From contig NZ_QFAY01000007.1 of assembly GCF_017884005.1 (NCBI RefSeq), positions 1-64,000 of the forward strand: a stretch of 64,000 nucleotides of DNA, written 5' to 3'. Of this stretch, positions 19,874 to 29,951 are shown piece after piece. Below the pieces are notes generated by a model, which made no database searches, was not told the origin of the DNA, and saw only the letters and a program-made list of their open reading frames with translations. This DNA comes from Streptococcus panodentis (GTDB taxonomy: Bacteria > Bacillota > Bacilli > Lactobacillales > Streptococcaceae). The translations under genes were made by a program, and so were the position numbers. Position 1 is the stretch's first letter. The number at the start of each line of letters is the position of its first letter.

Positions 19874-21292
19874 TCAGTCACTCAGTGAAAAATGGTTGGT
19901 CATGAGATTGCTGGCATCTAACAGCACCTTGTCCAGCAAGCTGTCTGTCGCTTCCTGAACCTTATCGCTCAGAGCTTGATTTTCAGCTTCAAAATCAACT
20001 GCCTGTCCACTCGCCAGTGCCCGATCTGCCCGGCCAATCATCTCATGGCCCCAAGCCAGAGTCTCTTCTTGGTAGTCATCCAAATCGCCCACATGGCTGC
20101 TGAAGTGAGCATCGGCCAAAGCAGCAATAAGACGGTTGCTCCAGTAGAAGGAGTCCGTAGAGACCTTGTCTGTGGCATTGGCAAAGTAATCCGGCGTCTT
20201 GGAAACCTGAGTAAAGAAAGGCACAGCCGTATTGAAGGGCATGGAGCCATACGCTATCCATTGAATGCCGGTCGTCTCCTGCGGACGGTCAGGCCGCAGC
20301 TGCAGGATAGCAGTCTGGCTGGTACGATTGATCCCAACGGTCCGGAAAGTCCGTCTGCTTTGCGGATTTCCTTCTGTCCCGTAAGGGTCAAAATCCGTGT
20401 CCTGATAATGGCTGCTGAGAACATAGTTAACATCTTCAATGCTAATCTTGCGGTAAGGCTTGCGGCACCATGGGAGAAAGAAAGAGCGAGGATCCTGTTC
20501 CGCTTCCGGATTGAGGAATTTCTGCATAAACCAGGCCCGCGGCGTATTGTAGTGGCGGTCCTTGTCTTTCTGACTGCCAAAGGCATAGCGCGGATTGAAG
20601 GCTTCATCAGAATAATTGAGATTGAGGTGATTTTCCCTGACAAACTCCTTCAGATGAGGATGGCAGAGAAAATGCTCTGGATTGTCAAACTCAAACCGAT
20701 CGCTGCCCAGTTGATTGGGATTGGTCACATAGGCATCGTCTGGCACTCTGCGAGCCATCCAGTGATGGCCGCCAACCGTTTCCAGCCACCAGATTTCATC
20801 CACATCTGAGATGGCAATACCGTTGGACTCATAAGTACCATGTTGTTCCAAAAGACTGCCCAGACGCAGAACCCCTTCCCGAGCTGTCTTGATATAAGGC
20901 AAAACCAAGGTTACAATATCTTCTTCGCCAATACCTTCCGGTACCAGAGGATCCGCCCCCAGCACCCGGCTGTTGGTGGTGATGGTCTCTGTCGCACTGA
21001 CAGCGACATTATAGGCGTTGATGCCCGCTGCTCCCCAGATACCTTCCTTAGGCACGGCATCCGGCACTGCTGTATAGCGGACAGGCTCTTCCGGCAAGTC
21101 CAGCTCAAAAGCCGACAGCACTGACTGGTAATGGCGCGGCTGGTCTTCCGGATTGACCACGATAAATTTCTTAGGAGTAAATACTCCGTTTTGTGAATCT
21201 TCTGTACGAGCAACAATCGTTGAGCCATCATAGCTGGCTTTTTTGCCAACCAAAATGGTCGTACAGGAATCAGATGAATGTGTTAGCCTCAT
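19874..21292 (-). CDS. pepD: C69 family dipeptidase (PepD)
   Basis: A 472-residue Ntn-hydrolase dipeptidase. The start at 21292 gives [20 protein letters not shown], where C10 is the expected N-terminal nucleophile after propeptide removal; GGAGG lies 9 bases before this ATG. The frame stays open upstream to 21475, but those residues are unlike the family and contain the ribosome site. Also seen: [50 protein letters not shown]. Cytoplasmic peptide use is the likely role. Transcription probably starts near 21580, giving an unusually long leader of ~290 nt. Confidence 0.88.
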   Translation of the reverse strand: MRLTHSSDSCTTILVGKKASYDGSTIVARTEDSQNGVFTPKKFIVVNPEDQPRHYQSVLSAFELDLPEEPVRYTAVPDAVPKEGIWGAAGINAYNVAVSATETITTNSRVLGADPLVPEGIGEEDIVTLVLPYIKTAREGVLRLGSLLEQHGTYESNGIAISDVDEIWWLETVGGHHWMARRVPDDAYVTNPNQLGSDRFEFDNPEHFLCHPHLKEFVRENHLNLNYSDEAFNPRYAFGSQKDKDRHYNTPRAWFMQKFLNPEAEQDPRSFFLPWCRKPYRKISIEDVNYVLSSHYQDTDFDPYGTEGNPQSRRTFRTVGINRTSQTAILQLRPDRPQETTGIQWIAYGSMPFNTAVPFFTQVSKTPDYFANATDKVSTDSFYWSNRLIAALADAHFSSHVGDLDDYQEETLAWGHEMIGRADRALASGQAVDFEAENQALSDKVQEATDSLLDKVLLDASNLMTNHFSLSD

Positions 21293-21588
21293 ATATTTGA
21301 ACCTCCATTCTTCAAGCCTGCATCCAGAAAGGACCTGCCGCCTATACTTTTCAGCGTCTGAACCTTTACAGCTCTTTGCTGAACGCCAGTTCTGCCTGCA
21401 TCGCTCTGCCTTGTCAAAACCAGATTTTCTTTGAATATCAGGCTCACAGGGCGCAGCCATTGTCTGAACAGGCAAAGCTCAGAAACGGAAGAAGATTTCA
21501 CAGCCCTGTCCCCTGTCTGGACTGACAGGAGCAGGCAAGGCTCAGCCGGCAAAATCCGCATCCAAATGCAGCTGTTTCATACGCTTAC
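21293..21588 (-). other. Long untranslated leader of pepD
   Basis: Between the pepD -10 (minus-strand TATAAT at 21589-21594) and its ATG lie ~290 nt with no credible gene but several GC-rich self-complementary stretches, such as CCTGTC...GACAGG near 21506-21531. The role is unknown. Confidence 0.4.
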
Positions 21589-21596
21589 ATTATAAC

Positions 21597-21623
21597 AAAA
21601 AATGGCCAGACTGGCCATTTTTT
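21597..21623 (-). terminator. Terminator downstream of mutS2
   Basis: AAAAAATGGCCA-GAC-TGGCCATTTTTT, a perfect bidirectional hairpin. On the minus strand its T-run ends three bases before the pepD -10, so termination and reinitiation are adjacent. Confidence 0.8.
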
Positions 21624-21729
21624 ATCGGTTCTTCTTGAGCGAATCAGCTGTGCAGGGGCGCAGGGGGGTGAGAAGACAAACCCTTTTGATTTATCCGGAG
21701 TTCTTTCCCGCTCTCAGGCTGATTTCGGT

Positions 21730-21833
21730 TTTGATTGAATATGAGCAATGAAGCGGCGAAGTCAATTGCTGACGTGCCGGCCGCCTCAGGTGAACTGGCT
21801 CAAGACGGCGTTTCCAAACAACAAACAAGTCTA
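21730..21833. repeat. Diverged intergenic repeat after mutS2
   Basis: GCAATGAAGCGGCG...GAACTGGCTCAAGACGGCGTTTCC...ACAAGTCT parallels 7348-7432. The repeat runs into the mutS2 stop codon (21831-21833). No gene is seen in 21624-21830. Confidence 0.5.
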
Positions 21834-24164
21834 TTTAAACACCACAATGGTCGCACCGCTGCCGCCAGCATTCTGAGGAGCATAGCCAAAGGACTTGACG
21901 TGCTTGTTGCGGCGGAGGTATTTGGTCACGCCTTCGCGGATGACGCCGGTCCCGATACCGTGGATAATATCGACTTGGGCCATGTTATTGAGCAGGGCCT
22001 GATCGATAAAGGCATCCAGCTCCTCCATCGCCTCCTCATAGCGCTTGCCGCGCAGATCCAGTCTGGCGCTGGGGCCGGCTCCCGAAGTCCGCTTGATTAC
22101 ATTGACCTGTCTGGACTTGGCCTGCGCTTCCTTTTCAGCCTTCAGCAGGTCAAATTCGTCCGCCCGCAGGGTCATCTTAATCAAGCCGACCTGAGCTTCC
22201 CAACGGCCGTCCTTGAGCTGGGCTGTCAGTGTCCCTCTCTGTCCGTAAGCTGTCACAATAATATCATCTCCGACTTTGGGCGCTCGGTCTTTCTTGGCCT
22301 TTTTCAAAACCTTATTTTTGGACAGGTCCACCGTTTCTGGTGCCAGCTTCTTGAGCTGCCCCTTGGCTTCAATGATTTCATGCGGCTTCAGGCTGGATTT
22401 GGCATGGAGATTCTTGAGAATGCTGTCGCTCTCAGCAAGAGCCACATCCACGATTTCCTGGGCTTCCAGCCGAGCCTTATTGAGCTCGGTTTCCTTTTCT
22501 CGGTTCAATTCGTTGTAAAGTTTTTTCAGCGCCCGGTTGAACTTGAGATTTTCCTGCTCCACCTCACGGATGTTATCCAATCGCTTGCGGCTTTCCAGAG
22601 CCTGAGCTTCCAGCCGCTCGATAATCTGGTTGACATCCCTGTCTGTATCCGTCAGTTCCTGAGCATGGCGGACAATCAGGTCCGCCAGTCCCAGTCTTCT
22701 GGCAATCTCAAAGGCATTGGAGCGCCCGGGAACCCCTTGCATAAAGCGATAAGTCGGCCGCAGGCTCTCCGTATCAAACTCCATACTGGCATTCTGCACC
22801 CAGTCGGTCTCGATGCCATAGGCCTTGAGCTCCGGATAGTGAGTCGTGGCCATAGTCTTAATGCTGCGCAGGCGCAGATCTTCCAATACAGCAATGGCCA
22901 AAGCTGCTCCCTCCTGCGGGTCAGTCCCTGCTCCCAGCTCGTCCAGGAGCACCAGAGAGTCTGTATCCACCCGCTCCAGAATCGCCACAATATTGGTCAT
23001 ATGACTGGAAAAAGTAGACAGGCTCTGCTCAATAGACTGCTCGTCGCCGATGTCTGCAAAGATTTGGCTGAAAATCCCCACCCGGCTGCCCTTGTCGGCC
23101 AGTATCGGCAGGCCTGACTGGGCCATGAGCTGAGTCAGGCCCAGTGTCTTCAGCATAATGGTCTTGCCGCCTGTATTGGGACCTGTGATCACAATCTCAG
23201 TCAGATCAGGACCGAAATGCAGGTCATTGGCCACCGGCTTTTCAATAAGCGGATGGCGAACACTGAGCAGCTGGATGTCCTGCCTGTCTGACAGCTCTGC
23301 TATCACCGCACCCGTCTCCTGCATAAAGCGAATCTTGCTTCTGATCAGATCCAAATGCCCGATAATCCAAGCGTTATTGGCAATAGCAGCGGCATGGGGC
23401 CGCACCCTGTCCGAGAGCTCCTGCAGAATCCGCAGCATTTCATAGCGCTCATCTGCCCTGCCATTGCTAATCTCCTCATTAAGATTGACCACTGCCCGAG
23501 GCTCGATATAGACGGTGCTGCCGCTGGCAGAAATATCATGAACTACACCGGCAATCCGGTTGCGGTAGGTATTTTTTACCGGCAGCACGTTGCGGCCGTT
23601 ACGGCTGGCCACTACTTGGTCCGCCAGCATATGGCCTTTGGTCTTGAGAAGCTCCTGCAGAAGATCCCGTACCTGTGCTTCATTTTCCTGAATCTTGCGC
23701 CGGATGCGGGCCAGATTGTCACTGGCAAAGCTCTCGATAAAGCCGCCGTCATTGATGGCCTGAAGGCTGCCCTGCAGGCGGGGAAAGGCTGCCAGATTGT
23801 CAAAGAGGCGGTCCAGCTTCACCAGCTGGACATTTTCCAACTCTTCATAAAAAGATTTCAGCTCCTGTGTCACAGCCAGCACGCGCTTGAGGGCCAGAAA
23901 TTCCTCAATATTGAGGTCGCCGTCCAGCTCCAGGCGTTTGGTCAGAGCTGTGATATCCTGAGTGGCTGCTAGGTTAAAATGCGGATAGTGGACAAAAAGC
24001 CGGCTCATATCGTCCATTTCCAAAAAAGCAGCAGCGATGGTCTCTTTCTTGCCGGTCGGCAGCAGCAGGTCCAGCTCCAGCCGCCCCTGCTCAGTCAGCA
24101 GATAGGGAGCGAAAAGCTCCTTGATTTTGCTAAATTCTAAAATATCTAAAATTTTTCTGTTCAT
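21831..24164 (-). CDS. mutS2: MutS2 family endonuclease / ribosome-rescue ATPase
   Basis: A 777-residue ATPase. Order: N-terminal coiled and core region, Walker A GPNTGGKT (G328-T335), Walker B region [16 protein letters not shown], signature [17 protein letters not shown], a long coiled coil (about 510-620), then a C-terminal Smr nuclease domain with [12 protein letters not shown] and [14 protein letters not shown]. MutS2 is linked to suppression of recombination and, in Bacillus, to splitting of collided ribosomes. The start [13 protein letters not shown] at 24164 matches the family N-terminus, though the ribosome site is weak (AGAAAG). Third gene of zapA-cvpA-mutS2. Confidence 0.92.
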   Translation of the reverse strand: MNRKILDILEFSKIKELFAPYLLTEQGRLELDLLLPTGKKETIAAAFLEMDDMSRLFVHYPHFNLAATQDITALTKRLELDGDLNIEEFLALKRVLAVTQELKSFYEELENVQLVKLDRLFDNLAAFPRLQGSLQAINDGGFIESFASDNLARIRRKIQENEAQVRDLLQELLKTKGHMLADQVVASRNGRNVLPVKNTYRNRIAGVVHDISASGSTVYIEPRAVVNLNEEISNGRADERYEMLRILQELSDRVRPHAAAIANNAWIIGHLDLIRSKIRFMQETGAVIAELSDRQDIQLLSVRHPLIEKPVANDLHFGPDLTEIVITGPNTGGKTIMLKTLGLTQLMAQSGLPILADKGSRVGIFSQIFADIGDEQSIEQSLSTFSSHMTNIVAILERVDTDSLVLLDELGAGTDPQEGAALAIAVLEDLRLRSIKTMATTHYPELKAYGIETDWVQNASMEFDTESLRPTYRFMQGVPGRSNAFEIARRLGLADLIVRHAQELTDTDRDVNQIIERLEAQALESRKRLDNIREVEQENLKFNRALKKLYNELNREKETELNKARLEAQEIVDVALAESDSILKNLHAKSSLKPHEIIEAKGQLKKLAPETVDLSKNKVLKKAKKDRAPKVGDDIIVTAYGQRGTLTAQLKDGRWEAQVGLIKMTLRADEFDLLKAEKEAQAKSRQVNVIKRTSGAGPSARLDLRGKRYEEAMEELDAFIDQALLNNMAQVDIIHGIGTGVIREGVTKYLRRNKHVKSFGYAPQNAGGSGATIVVFK

Positions 24165-24219
24165 ATTCTTTCTATCATTTCCAGTGAAAAAGAACCCAGT
24201 TAGCAAAGCAACTGAGTTT

Positions 24220-24771
24220 TTACCCGATAATACTTGTCACCCACAGATGTTTCAATAGGTCGGTTGTCACAGGCGCATAGCTGACAATCAAGCGGACCAT
24301 GAAACTGCCGTTGAGCCGGTCCTGAATCACAGCCAAAGGCACTGTCGCCAAAATTGTCAGGCACATCTGCAGAACAAAAACCGTGATGCAGACAGCTATC
24401 ACACCGCTGCCCACATTGTACCAATGTGTGTCCAGCTTGTTAGGATAGGGAATCAGATTCGCAAAAATCCCAAAAAAACGCGCCAAAACATAGACTGCTG
24501 TAAAGACAAAGAGATAGGCCAGACCGGCATAAAAAACCTTGTCCAGATGGAAGAGCTGTGAGCTGGGGAAAAAGTAGGTTGAAGAACCCTCGGTCGCACT
24601 GGCATACGGAATCCACAGGCTGATTTTTCCAGCCAGCTCCTTATAAACCTGACTGGCCGCCAGCATCGCAACGACCGTCGCCAGAGCATAGTAGCCCTGC
24701 AGCACAATCCCCCGCGAATAGCCAATGTAAAAGCTCCAGGCTAAAATTAGTAAAATAACAAACGAAAGCAT
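24220..24771 (-). CDS. CvpA family membrane protein
   Basis: A 183-residue protein with four predicted membrane segments (about 1-20, 25-45, 80-105, 120-150) and the CvpA-type start [21 protein letters not shown]. CvpA is required for colicin V production in E. coli and is widely conserved with uncertain function. It sits between zapA (9-bp gap) and mutS2 (55-bp gap), a conserved Firmicutes order. Confidence 0.83.
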   Translation of the reverse strand: MLSFVILLILAWSFYIGYSRGIVLQGYYALATVVAMLAASQVYKELAGKISLWIPYASATEGSSTYFFPSSQLFHLDKVFYAGLAYLFVFTAVYVLARFFGIFANLIPYPNKLDTHWYNVGSGVIAVCITVFVLQMCLTILATVPLAVIQDRLNGSFMVRLIVSYAPVTTDLLKHLWVTSIIG

Positions 24772-24780
24772 TATTTCTCC

Positions 24781-25071
24781 TTATTTAGCCGATTTTTCTC
24801 TTAATTCATTGAGCGTTTTACGACGAAAATCTTCCAGTTCCTTTTCCTTGTCATCAAATTCAATCTCGCGGCTCAGCTGAGTAGACAGACTGTTGACGGC
24901 CAGAAGAATGGCTAAGACCTCATCATCCGCTGCCGGCATCTGCTCTTTTATAATATTGTATTTCTCTTTTGCAACCCGCTCAACTTCTTCCATGAATAAA
25001 TTGTCATGCTCCGTCGTTAAGGTCAGTGTTTTGTTACCAAAGGTAAACTTATATCGATTTAAATTTGCCAT
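24781..25071 (-). CDS. zapA: Cell division protein ZapA-like
   Basis: A 96-residue cytoplasmic protein with the ZapA pattern: a short beta hairpin RYKFTFGNKTLTLTTEHD, then EEVERVAKEKYNIIKEQ and a long C-terminal helix of coiled-coil type (AVNSLSTQLSREIEFDDKEK). ZapA promotes FtsZ bundling at midcell. First gene of the operon and divergent from rnhC across ~180 bp. Confidence 0.82.
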   Translation of the reverse strand: MANLNRYKFTFGNKTLTLTTEHDNLFMEEVERVAKEKYNIIKEQMPAADDEVLAILLAVNSLSTQLSREIEFDDKEKELEDFRRKTLNELREKSAK

Positions 25072-25252
25072 AGAATCACCTCATTGTATTATAACAAAAA
25101 AGACGGATTTTGTCAGTGATAAAATACCCTGCTGGCACAGGATGAGAAAAGGCAGGCGATAAAAACCGCCTGAACAGGAGGCTGCGCCATTTTTCTTCAA
25201 TATTGCACCCTTATCCCTTTCTCCTGTTTCTTTTTATGGTACAATAGGGAGT

Positions 25253-26137
25253 ATGGAAAGTATGACCCTCAGTCCCAAAGAGCAGGATATTCAGGCTTTT
25301 GTCAGGAAATATCAGGCTTCCTTGGCTCCCAGCAATAACCCTTATATTCAATACCTGTTCAAACTGAACCAGGCGACAGTCAGTGTTTACACTTCCGGCA
25401 AAGTCCTGTTTCAGGGCCAAAAAGCCAGTCACTATGCGGCTTTTTTTGGCTATAAGACTGAAAAAACAAATGATTCTTCTCAGCAGATGCCCCTTATCGG
25501 CAGCGATGAGGTCGGCAATGGTTCCTACTTCGGCGGCTTAGCAGTCACTGCTTCCTTTGTCAGTCCAGATCAGCATGACTTTCTGCGCAGTCTGGGAGTC
25601 GGGGATTCCAAAACCCTGACCGATACGAAAATCCGCCAGCTGGCACCGATCTTAAAAGACCGGATTGCCCATCAGGCCCTTCTGCTATCGCCAGAGAAAT
25701 ACAATCAGGTCATCGCTTCCGGCTATAACGCTGTCTCTGTCAAGGTGGCCCTGCACAATCAGGCTATCTATCTGCTCCTGCAAAAAGGCCTACAACCCGA
25801 AAAAATCGTCATCGATGCCTTTACCAGCCAGCAAAACTACGGAAAATACCTCAAGCAGGAAAAAAATCATTTTCCCAATCCTGTCAGCCTGATTGAAAAG
25901 GCCGAAGGAAAGTTCTTGGCCGTTGCAGTCAGCTCGATTATCGCCCGCGACCTTTTTCTGGAAAATCTGGAAAATCTCAGTCAGGAACTGGGCTATACCC
26001 TGCCCAGCGGCGCTGGCAGCAAGAGCGACCGCATCGCCAGCCAGATTCTCCAAGCCTACGGTATGGCTGGCCTGCAGCATGCAGCCAAACTCCACTTTAA
26101 AAACACTGAAAAAGCTCACAAACTCCTAGAAAGGTAA
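25253..26137 (+). CDS. rnhC: Ribonuclease HIII
   Basis: A 294-residue RNase H of type 2 fold that cuts RNA in RNA:DNA hybrids. An N-terminal TBP-like substrate-binding domain (1-~75, [22 protein letters not shown]) precedes the catalytic domain, starting [13 protein letters not shown] with the acidic D-E pair, and [12 protein letters not shown] 25253 gives an N-terminus aligned with relatives as I remember them; a second ATG at 25262 has better spacing to AGGGAG, so the start is uncertain by three codons. TATGGTACAAT just upstream looks like an extended -10. lepB follows by 3 bp. Confidence 0.93.
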   Translation: MESMTLSPKEQDIQAFVRKYQASLAPSNNPYIQYLFKLNQATVSVYTSGKVLFQGQKASHYAAFFGYKTEKTNDSSQQMPLIGSDEVGNGSYFGGLAVTASFVSPDQHDFLRSLGVGDSKTLTDTKIRQLAPILKDRIAHQALLLSPEKYNQVIASGYNAVSVKVALHNQAIYLLLQKGLQPEKIVIDAFTSQQNYGKYLKQEKNHFPNPVSLIEKAEGKFLAVAVSSIIARDLFLENLENLSQELGYTLPSGAGSKSDRIASQILQAYGMAGLQHAAKLHFKNTEKAHKLLER

Positions 26138-26140
26138 CTT

Positions 26141-26770
26141 ATGAAAAAATCAAATACTGCCATTAACATTCTCAAAGAATGGGGCCTCTTTGCCTTTTTA
26201 ATCGCGACGATTATCCTGTCGCGAATCTTCCTCTGGTCCCCTGTTAAGGTAGACGGCCACTCCATGGACCCGACTCTGGCCGACGGAGAATACCTGCTGG
26301 TGCTGAAACACCAAAGCATCGACCGTTTTGATATTGTCGTGGCTTCTGAGACGGATGACAGCGGCACGACCAAAGAAATTGTCAAGCGGGTCATCGGCCT
26401 TCCGGGCGAGACCATCCAGTATGAGAATGACACTCTCTACATCAATGGAGTAAAAACCGACGAGCCTTATCTGGCAGAATATATAAAGGCCTTTAAAAAA
26501 GACAAGCTGCAGTCGACCTACACAGGCGAGGACTACGATGACAATGGGGAATTTTTCAGAAAGCTGGCCCAGCAGGCTCAGGCCTTTACAGTGGATAAGG
26601 ATGGCAGCCCAGTTTTCAGCATCACCCTGTCGGACGACCAGTACCTGCTGCTGGGAGATGACCGGATTGTTTCCAAAGACAGCCGCCAGGTCGGTACTTT
26701 CAGCGCCAGCCAGATCCAAGGCGAAGCCAAATTCCGCTTCTGGCCGCTGCTGCCCTTCAAGACCTACTAA
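26141..26770 (+). CDS. lepB: Signal peptidase I
   Basis: A 209-residue membrane-anchored serine protease that removes signal peptides of exported proteins. There is one N-terminal membrane helix (about 13-32), the catalytic Ser S41 in VDGHSMDPT, the general-base Lys K82 in IVKRVIGLPGE, and the box GDDRIVSKDSR. Length is normal for a streptococcal single-span type. Co-transcribed with rnhC and closed by a terminator. Confidence 0.95.
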   Translation: MKKSNTAINILKEWGLFAFLIATIILSRIFLWSPVKVDGHSMDPTLADGEYLLVLKHQSIDRFDIVVASETDDSGTTKEIVKRVIGLPGETIQYENDTLYINGVKTDEPYLAEYIKAFKKDKLQSTYTGEDYDDNGEFFRKLAQQAQAFTVDKDGSPVFSITLSDDQYLLLGDDRIVSKDSRQVGTFSASQIQGEAKFRFWPLLPFKTY

Positions 26771-26777
26771 GCATACC

Positions 26778-26811
26778 GAACTCAGCTGACTCTTCAGCTG
26801 GGTTCCTTTTT
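26778..26811 (+). terminator. Terminator of rnhC-lepB
   Basis: GAACTCAGCTGA-CTC-TTCAGCTGGGTTC followed by CTTTTTA. Confidence 0.82.
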
Positions 26812-26824
26812 AAACAGGGAAGAC

Positions 26825-29185
26825 ATGATGGAATTTTACTTTTCAGGAACGATTGAACGCATTATTTTTGAGAATCCCAGCAATTTTTTTCGCATCCTGC
26901 TCTTAGATATTGAGGATACGGATGCCGAGGAGTTTGACGATTTTGAAATCATTGTCACCGGCTCAATGGCGGATGTCATGGAAGGGGAGGACTACACCTT
27001 CTGGGGCAGTCTGGTCCAGCATCCCAAGTACGGCCAGCAGCTGAAAATCAGCCGGTATGAGCGGGCCAAGCCAAGCAGCAAGGGCCTGGTCAAATATTTT
27101 GCCAGTGACCACTTCAAGGGCATCGGGACCAAGACCGCCCAGAAAATCGTGGAGCTCTACGGCGAGGAGACCATTGACAAAATCTTGGCCCAGCCTGAAA
27201 AACTGACTCAGATCAGCGGCCTGTCCGCTAAAAACCGGGAGGCCTTTGTCAGCAAGCTCAGACAGAACTACGGCACCGAGCTGGTCCTGGCCAAGCTGGC
27301 GGCCTATGGCATTCCCAATAAGCTGGCCTTTCAGATTCAGGACGCATACAAGGAAGAAACGCTGCAAATCGTAGAAAAGGAGCCCTACCGACTGGTAGAA
27401 GACATTCAGGGAGTCGGCTTTAAAATCGCCGACCAGCTGGCCCAGAAGCTGGGAATCGAAAGCGATGCAGCCGAGCGTTTCCGGGCCGGCCTCATCCACA
27501 CCCTCCTGACCCAGTCCATGGAAAGGGGCGATACCTATGTAGAAGCCCGCGACCTCTTGGACCGCACCATTGAACTTTTAGAAAGCTCCCGTCAGGTCGA
27601 ACTGGATCCCAGTCTGGTCGCTGATGAGCTGACTCGGCTGATTGAGGAAGACAAGGTACAGCATGTTGACACCAAGATTTTTGACAACAGCCTGTACTTT
27701 GCTGAGGAAGGCATTGCCGGCAATCTGGCCCGCCTGCTGGAAAACGGGGAGCAAAATAGCTTTGGCGATGAAAAAATCACTGCTGCCATTGCCCAAGTTG
27801 AGGAGGAATTTGGTATCAGCTATGATGCTACCCAGAAAAAAGCAGTCAGCGATGCCATCAAACACAAAGTTTTTATCTTAACTGGCGGACCCGGAACCGG
27901 AAAAACCACTGTTATCAACGGAATCATCGCTGTTTACAGTCTGCTGCATGGACTGGACCGGCGCAAAAAGCAGGACCTGCCCATCCTCTTGGCAGCACCG
28001 ACTGGCCGGGCTGCCCGGCGCATGAATGAACTGACCGGCCTGCCCAGTGCCACCATTCACCGTCATCTGGGCATGACCGGTGATGATGATACCAGCCATC
28101 TGGACGAATCTCTGGATGCAGACTTTGTCATCGTGGACGAATGTTCCATGGTAGACACCTGGCTGGCCAACCAGCTCTTTAGCAACATCTCCTCCGATAC
28201 CAAGCTGCTCCTGGTCGGAGATGCCGAACAGCTCCCCTCTGTCAGTCCCGGACAGGTGCTGGCGGATTTGCTGCAGGTGCCCCGCCTGCCCCAGACCAAG
28301 CTGGAAACCATCTACCGGCAGAGCGATGACTCGACTATTGTCACACTGGCCAGCCAGATCCAAAAAGGCCGGCTGCCGGCTGACTTTACCGAGAAAAAGG
28401 CGGACCGTTCCTATTTCGAAGCTAGAAGTGAGCATATCGCTCCCATGATTGAAAAGATTGCCAGTGCAGCCATTCGCAGCGGCATCCCAGCTCAGGACGT
28501 TCAGGTATTGGCCCCTATGTACCGGGGCCAGGCCGGCATTGACCAGATCAACAGCCTTATGCAAAATCTCATCAATCCTGCTGAGAAAGACGAGCTGACC
28601 TTTGAGGCTCCCGACTGCCAGTACCGGCAGGGCGACCGAGTCATTCACTTGGTCAATGATGCCGAAAGCAATGTCTTTAACGGCGACCTGGGCTATATCA
28701 CCGACCTACTGCCAGCCAAGTACACCGACTCCAAGCAGGACGAGCTGACCATTAACTTTGACGGCAACGAGCTGGTCTACCAGCGCAGCGAGTGGTACAA
28801 GATCCGTCTGGCCTATGCTATGAGTATTCACAAGTCTCAGGGCAGTGAATTTCCCGTCGTCATCCTGCCCATCACCCGCAGCAGCCACCGCATGCTGCAG
28901 CGCAACCTGGTCTACACCGCTATCACTAGGGCCAAGAGCAAGCTGATCCTGCTTGGGGAAAAAGCTGCCTTTGACTATGCCGTCAAAAACACCGGCACCG
29001 CCCGCAAAACCTATCTGGTTGAGCGATTTGAAGACGTGGAATCCCCTCAGGAACTTATCCACACTCCTGTGGATAGGGTGGAAAAAGCTGTGGAAAACTA
29101 TGTCTTGACAGAAGAAAATTTCCTGAAAATCGACCCCCTAATCGGCCTGACCGAAGAAGATATCCACAGTGTATTCAAAACATAA
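26825..29185 (+). CDS. recD2: ATP-dependent DNA helicase, RecD2 type
   Basis: A 786-residue 5'-3' SF1B helicase of the RecD2 family found in bacteria without RecBCD. The N-terminal extension has OB-like and helix-hairpin-helix regions (SDHFKGIGTKTAQKIVELYG, VEDIQGVGFKIADQLAQ); Walker A is GGPGTGKTT (~355), Walker B DFVIVDECSMVD, then LVGDAEQLPSVSPG and, near the C-terminus, AMSIHKSQGSEF and LVYTAITRAKSKL. The last ~60 residues are a short variable tail. It acts in DNA repair. Start ATG 26825 or the adjacent 26828. Only 14 bp after the lepB terminator; its own promoter is not evident. Confidence 0.93.
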   Translation: MMEFYFSGTIERIIFENPSNFFRILLLDIEDTDAEEFDDFEIIVTGSMADVMEGEDYTFWGSLVQHPKYGQQLKISRYERAKPSSKGLVKYFASDHFKGIGTKTAQKIVELYGEETIDKILAQPEKLTQISGLSAKNREAFVSKLRQNYGTELVLAKLAAYGIPNKLAFQIQDAYKEETLQIVEKEPYRLVEDIQGVGFKIADQLAQKLGIESDAAERFRAGLIHTLLTQSMERGDTYVEARDLLDRTIELLESSRQVELDPSLVADELTRLIEEDKVQHVDTKIFDNSLYFAEEGIAGNLARLLENGEQNSFGDEKITAAIAQVEEEFGISYDATQKKAVSDAIKHKVFILTGGPGTGKTTVINGIIAVYSLLHGLDRRKKQDLPILLAAPTGRAARRMNELTGLPSATIHRHLGMTGDDDTSHLDESLDADFVIVDECSMVDTWLANQLFSNISSDTKLLLVGDAEQLPSVSPGQVLADLLQVPRLPQTKLETIYRQSDDSTIVTLASQIQKGRLPADFTEKKADRSYFEARSEHIAPMIEKIASAAIRSGIPAQDVQVLAPMYRGQAGIDQINSLMQNLINPAEKDELTFEAPDCQYRQGDRVIHLVNDAESNVFNGDLGYITDLLPAKYTDSKQDELTINFDGNELVYQRSEWYKIRLAYAMSIHKSQGSEFPVVILPITRSSHRMLQRNLVYTAITRAKSKLILLGEKAAFDYAVKNTGTARKTYLVERFEDVESPQELIHTPVDRVEKAVENYVLTEENFLKIDPLIGLTEEDIHSVFKT

Positions 29186-29187
29186 AC

Positions 29188-29240
29188 AAAAAGGCCTGGA
29201 CAGAATTAAATTTTTTAGTTCTGTTCCAGCGCCTTTTTTA
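29188..29240. terminator. Bidirectional terminator between recD2 and tetR
   Basis: AAAAAGGC...GACAGAA / TTCTGTTC...GCCTTTTTT serves the two convergent genes. The core ACAGAATTAAATTTTTTAGT resembles the hairpin at 1840-1870 and the pflB terminator. Confidence 0.75.
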
Positions 29241-29876
29241 ATGCTTGCTTTTCTGACTAAAAAGCTGCATGAGCTCATCATCAAAGATATCCAGACCGAT
29301 CGAGGTCATCATAAACTGCAGAAAATGGAAGCGTTCCGGCAGTCTTTCGGGCTCACTTTCAAAAACGGCCCCATGCATCCAGAAGTTCACCAGCAGTAGA
29401 AAAACTTCTGCAGCCTCTTCCGGATACTGGGTCTGAAGGGAGCCATCTGCCATCCCTTTTTTGATAATGTCACTGACCACAGAGGCGCCTATCCGCAGAT
29501 TGTCCCGCATCATGGTCAAAATAAAGCCCGCGTCCTTCTCATACTCACCCAAAATGCCATCTATGGCCCGGGCTGTCTGACTTCCCATATTATTCTTGAG
29601 GATGGTCTGCAGCTGCTCTCTGCCAGTCAGATTTTCCGTAGCCTTGAGCCACTGCTTTATCTCTTCTTCCATCATCTCCTGCCGGCTCCTCATCACCGCA
29701 AAGACAATCTCATCTTTTGACTTGAAATGATGATAGATAGCCCCCTTGGAGATGCCCGCCGTCTGAGCAATATCCTGCATACTGGTCTTTTCGGACCCCT
29801 TATGGATAAAGAGCTGGGCTGCTGTATTTAAAATTTTTTCTCTCATGGCCTGGGATTTGTCTTTTCGCTGCGCCAT
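29238..29876 (-). CDS. TetR family transcriptional regulator
   Basis: A 212-residue repressor with N-terminal helix-turn-helix AAQLFIHKGSEKTSMQDIAQ and TAGISKGAIYHHFKSKDEI. The C-terminal domain is predicted all-helical and ligand-binding. AAGGGGA precedes the ATG. It lies downstream of three CPBP-family genes on the same strand and may be co-transcribed with them. No palindrome is seen in its own 75-bp upstream gap. The only nearby TetR-like operator is at 33129-33144 before a small membrane protein gene, a possible target. Confidence 0.85.
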   Translation of the reverse strand: MAQRKDKSQAMREKILNTAAQLFIHKGSEKTSMQDIAQTAGISKGAIYHHFKSKDEIVFAVMRSRQEMMEEEIKQWLKATENLTGREQLQTILKNNMGSQTARAIDGILGEYEKDAGFILTMMRDNLRIGASVVSDIIKKGMADGSLQTQYPEEAAEVFLLLVNFWMHGAVFESEPERLPERFHFLQFMMTSIGLDIFDDELMQLFSQKSKH

Positions 29877-29951
29877 TCTGTTCCCCTTTGTTTCTAATAT
29901 AGCTTTATTCTACCAAAAAAGCCGGAGAAATACAAAATTATAAAAATATCT

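Noticed and set aside
21293..21475. In-frame upstream extension of pepD by 61 codons
   Set aside because: The residues are unlike the C69 family, the segment includes the GGAGG ribosome site of ATG 21292, and the N-terminal nucleophile Cys must be near the start.
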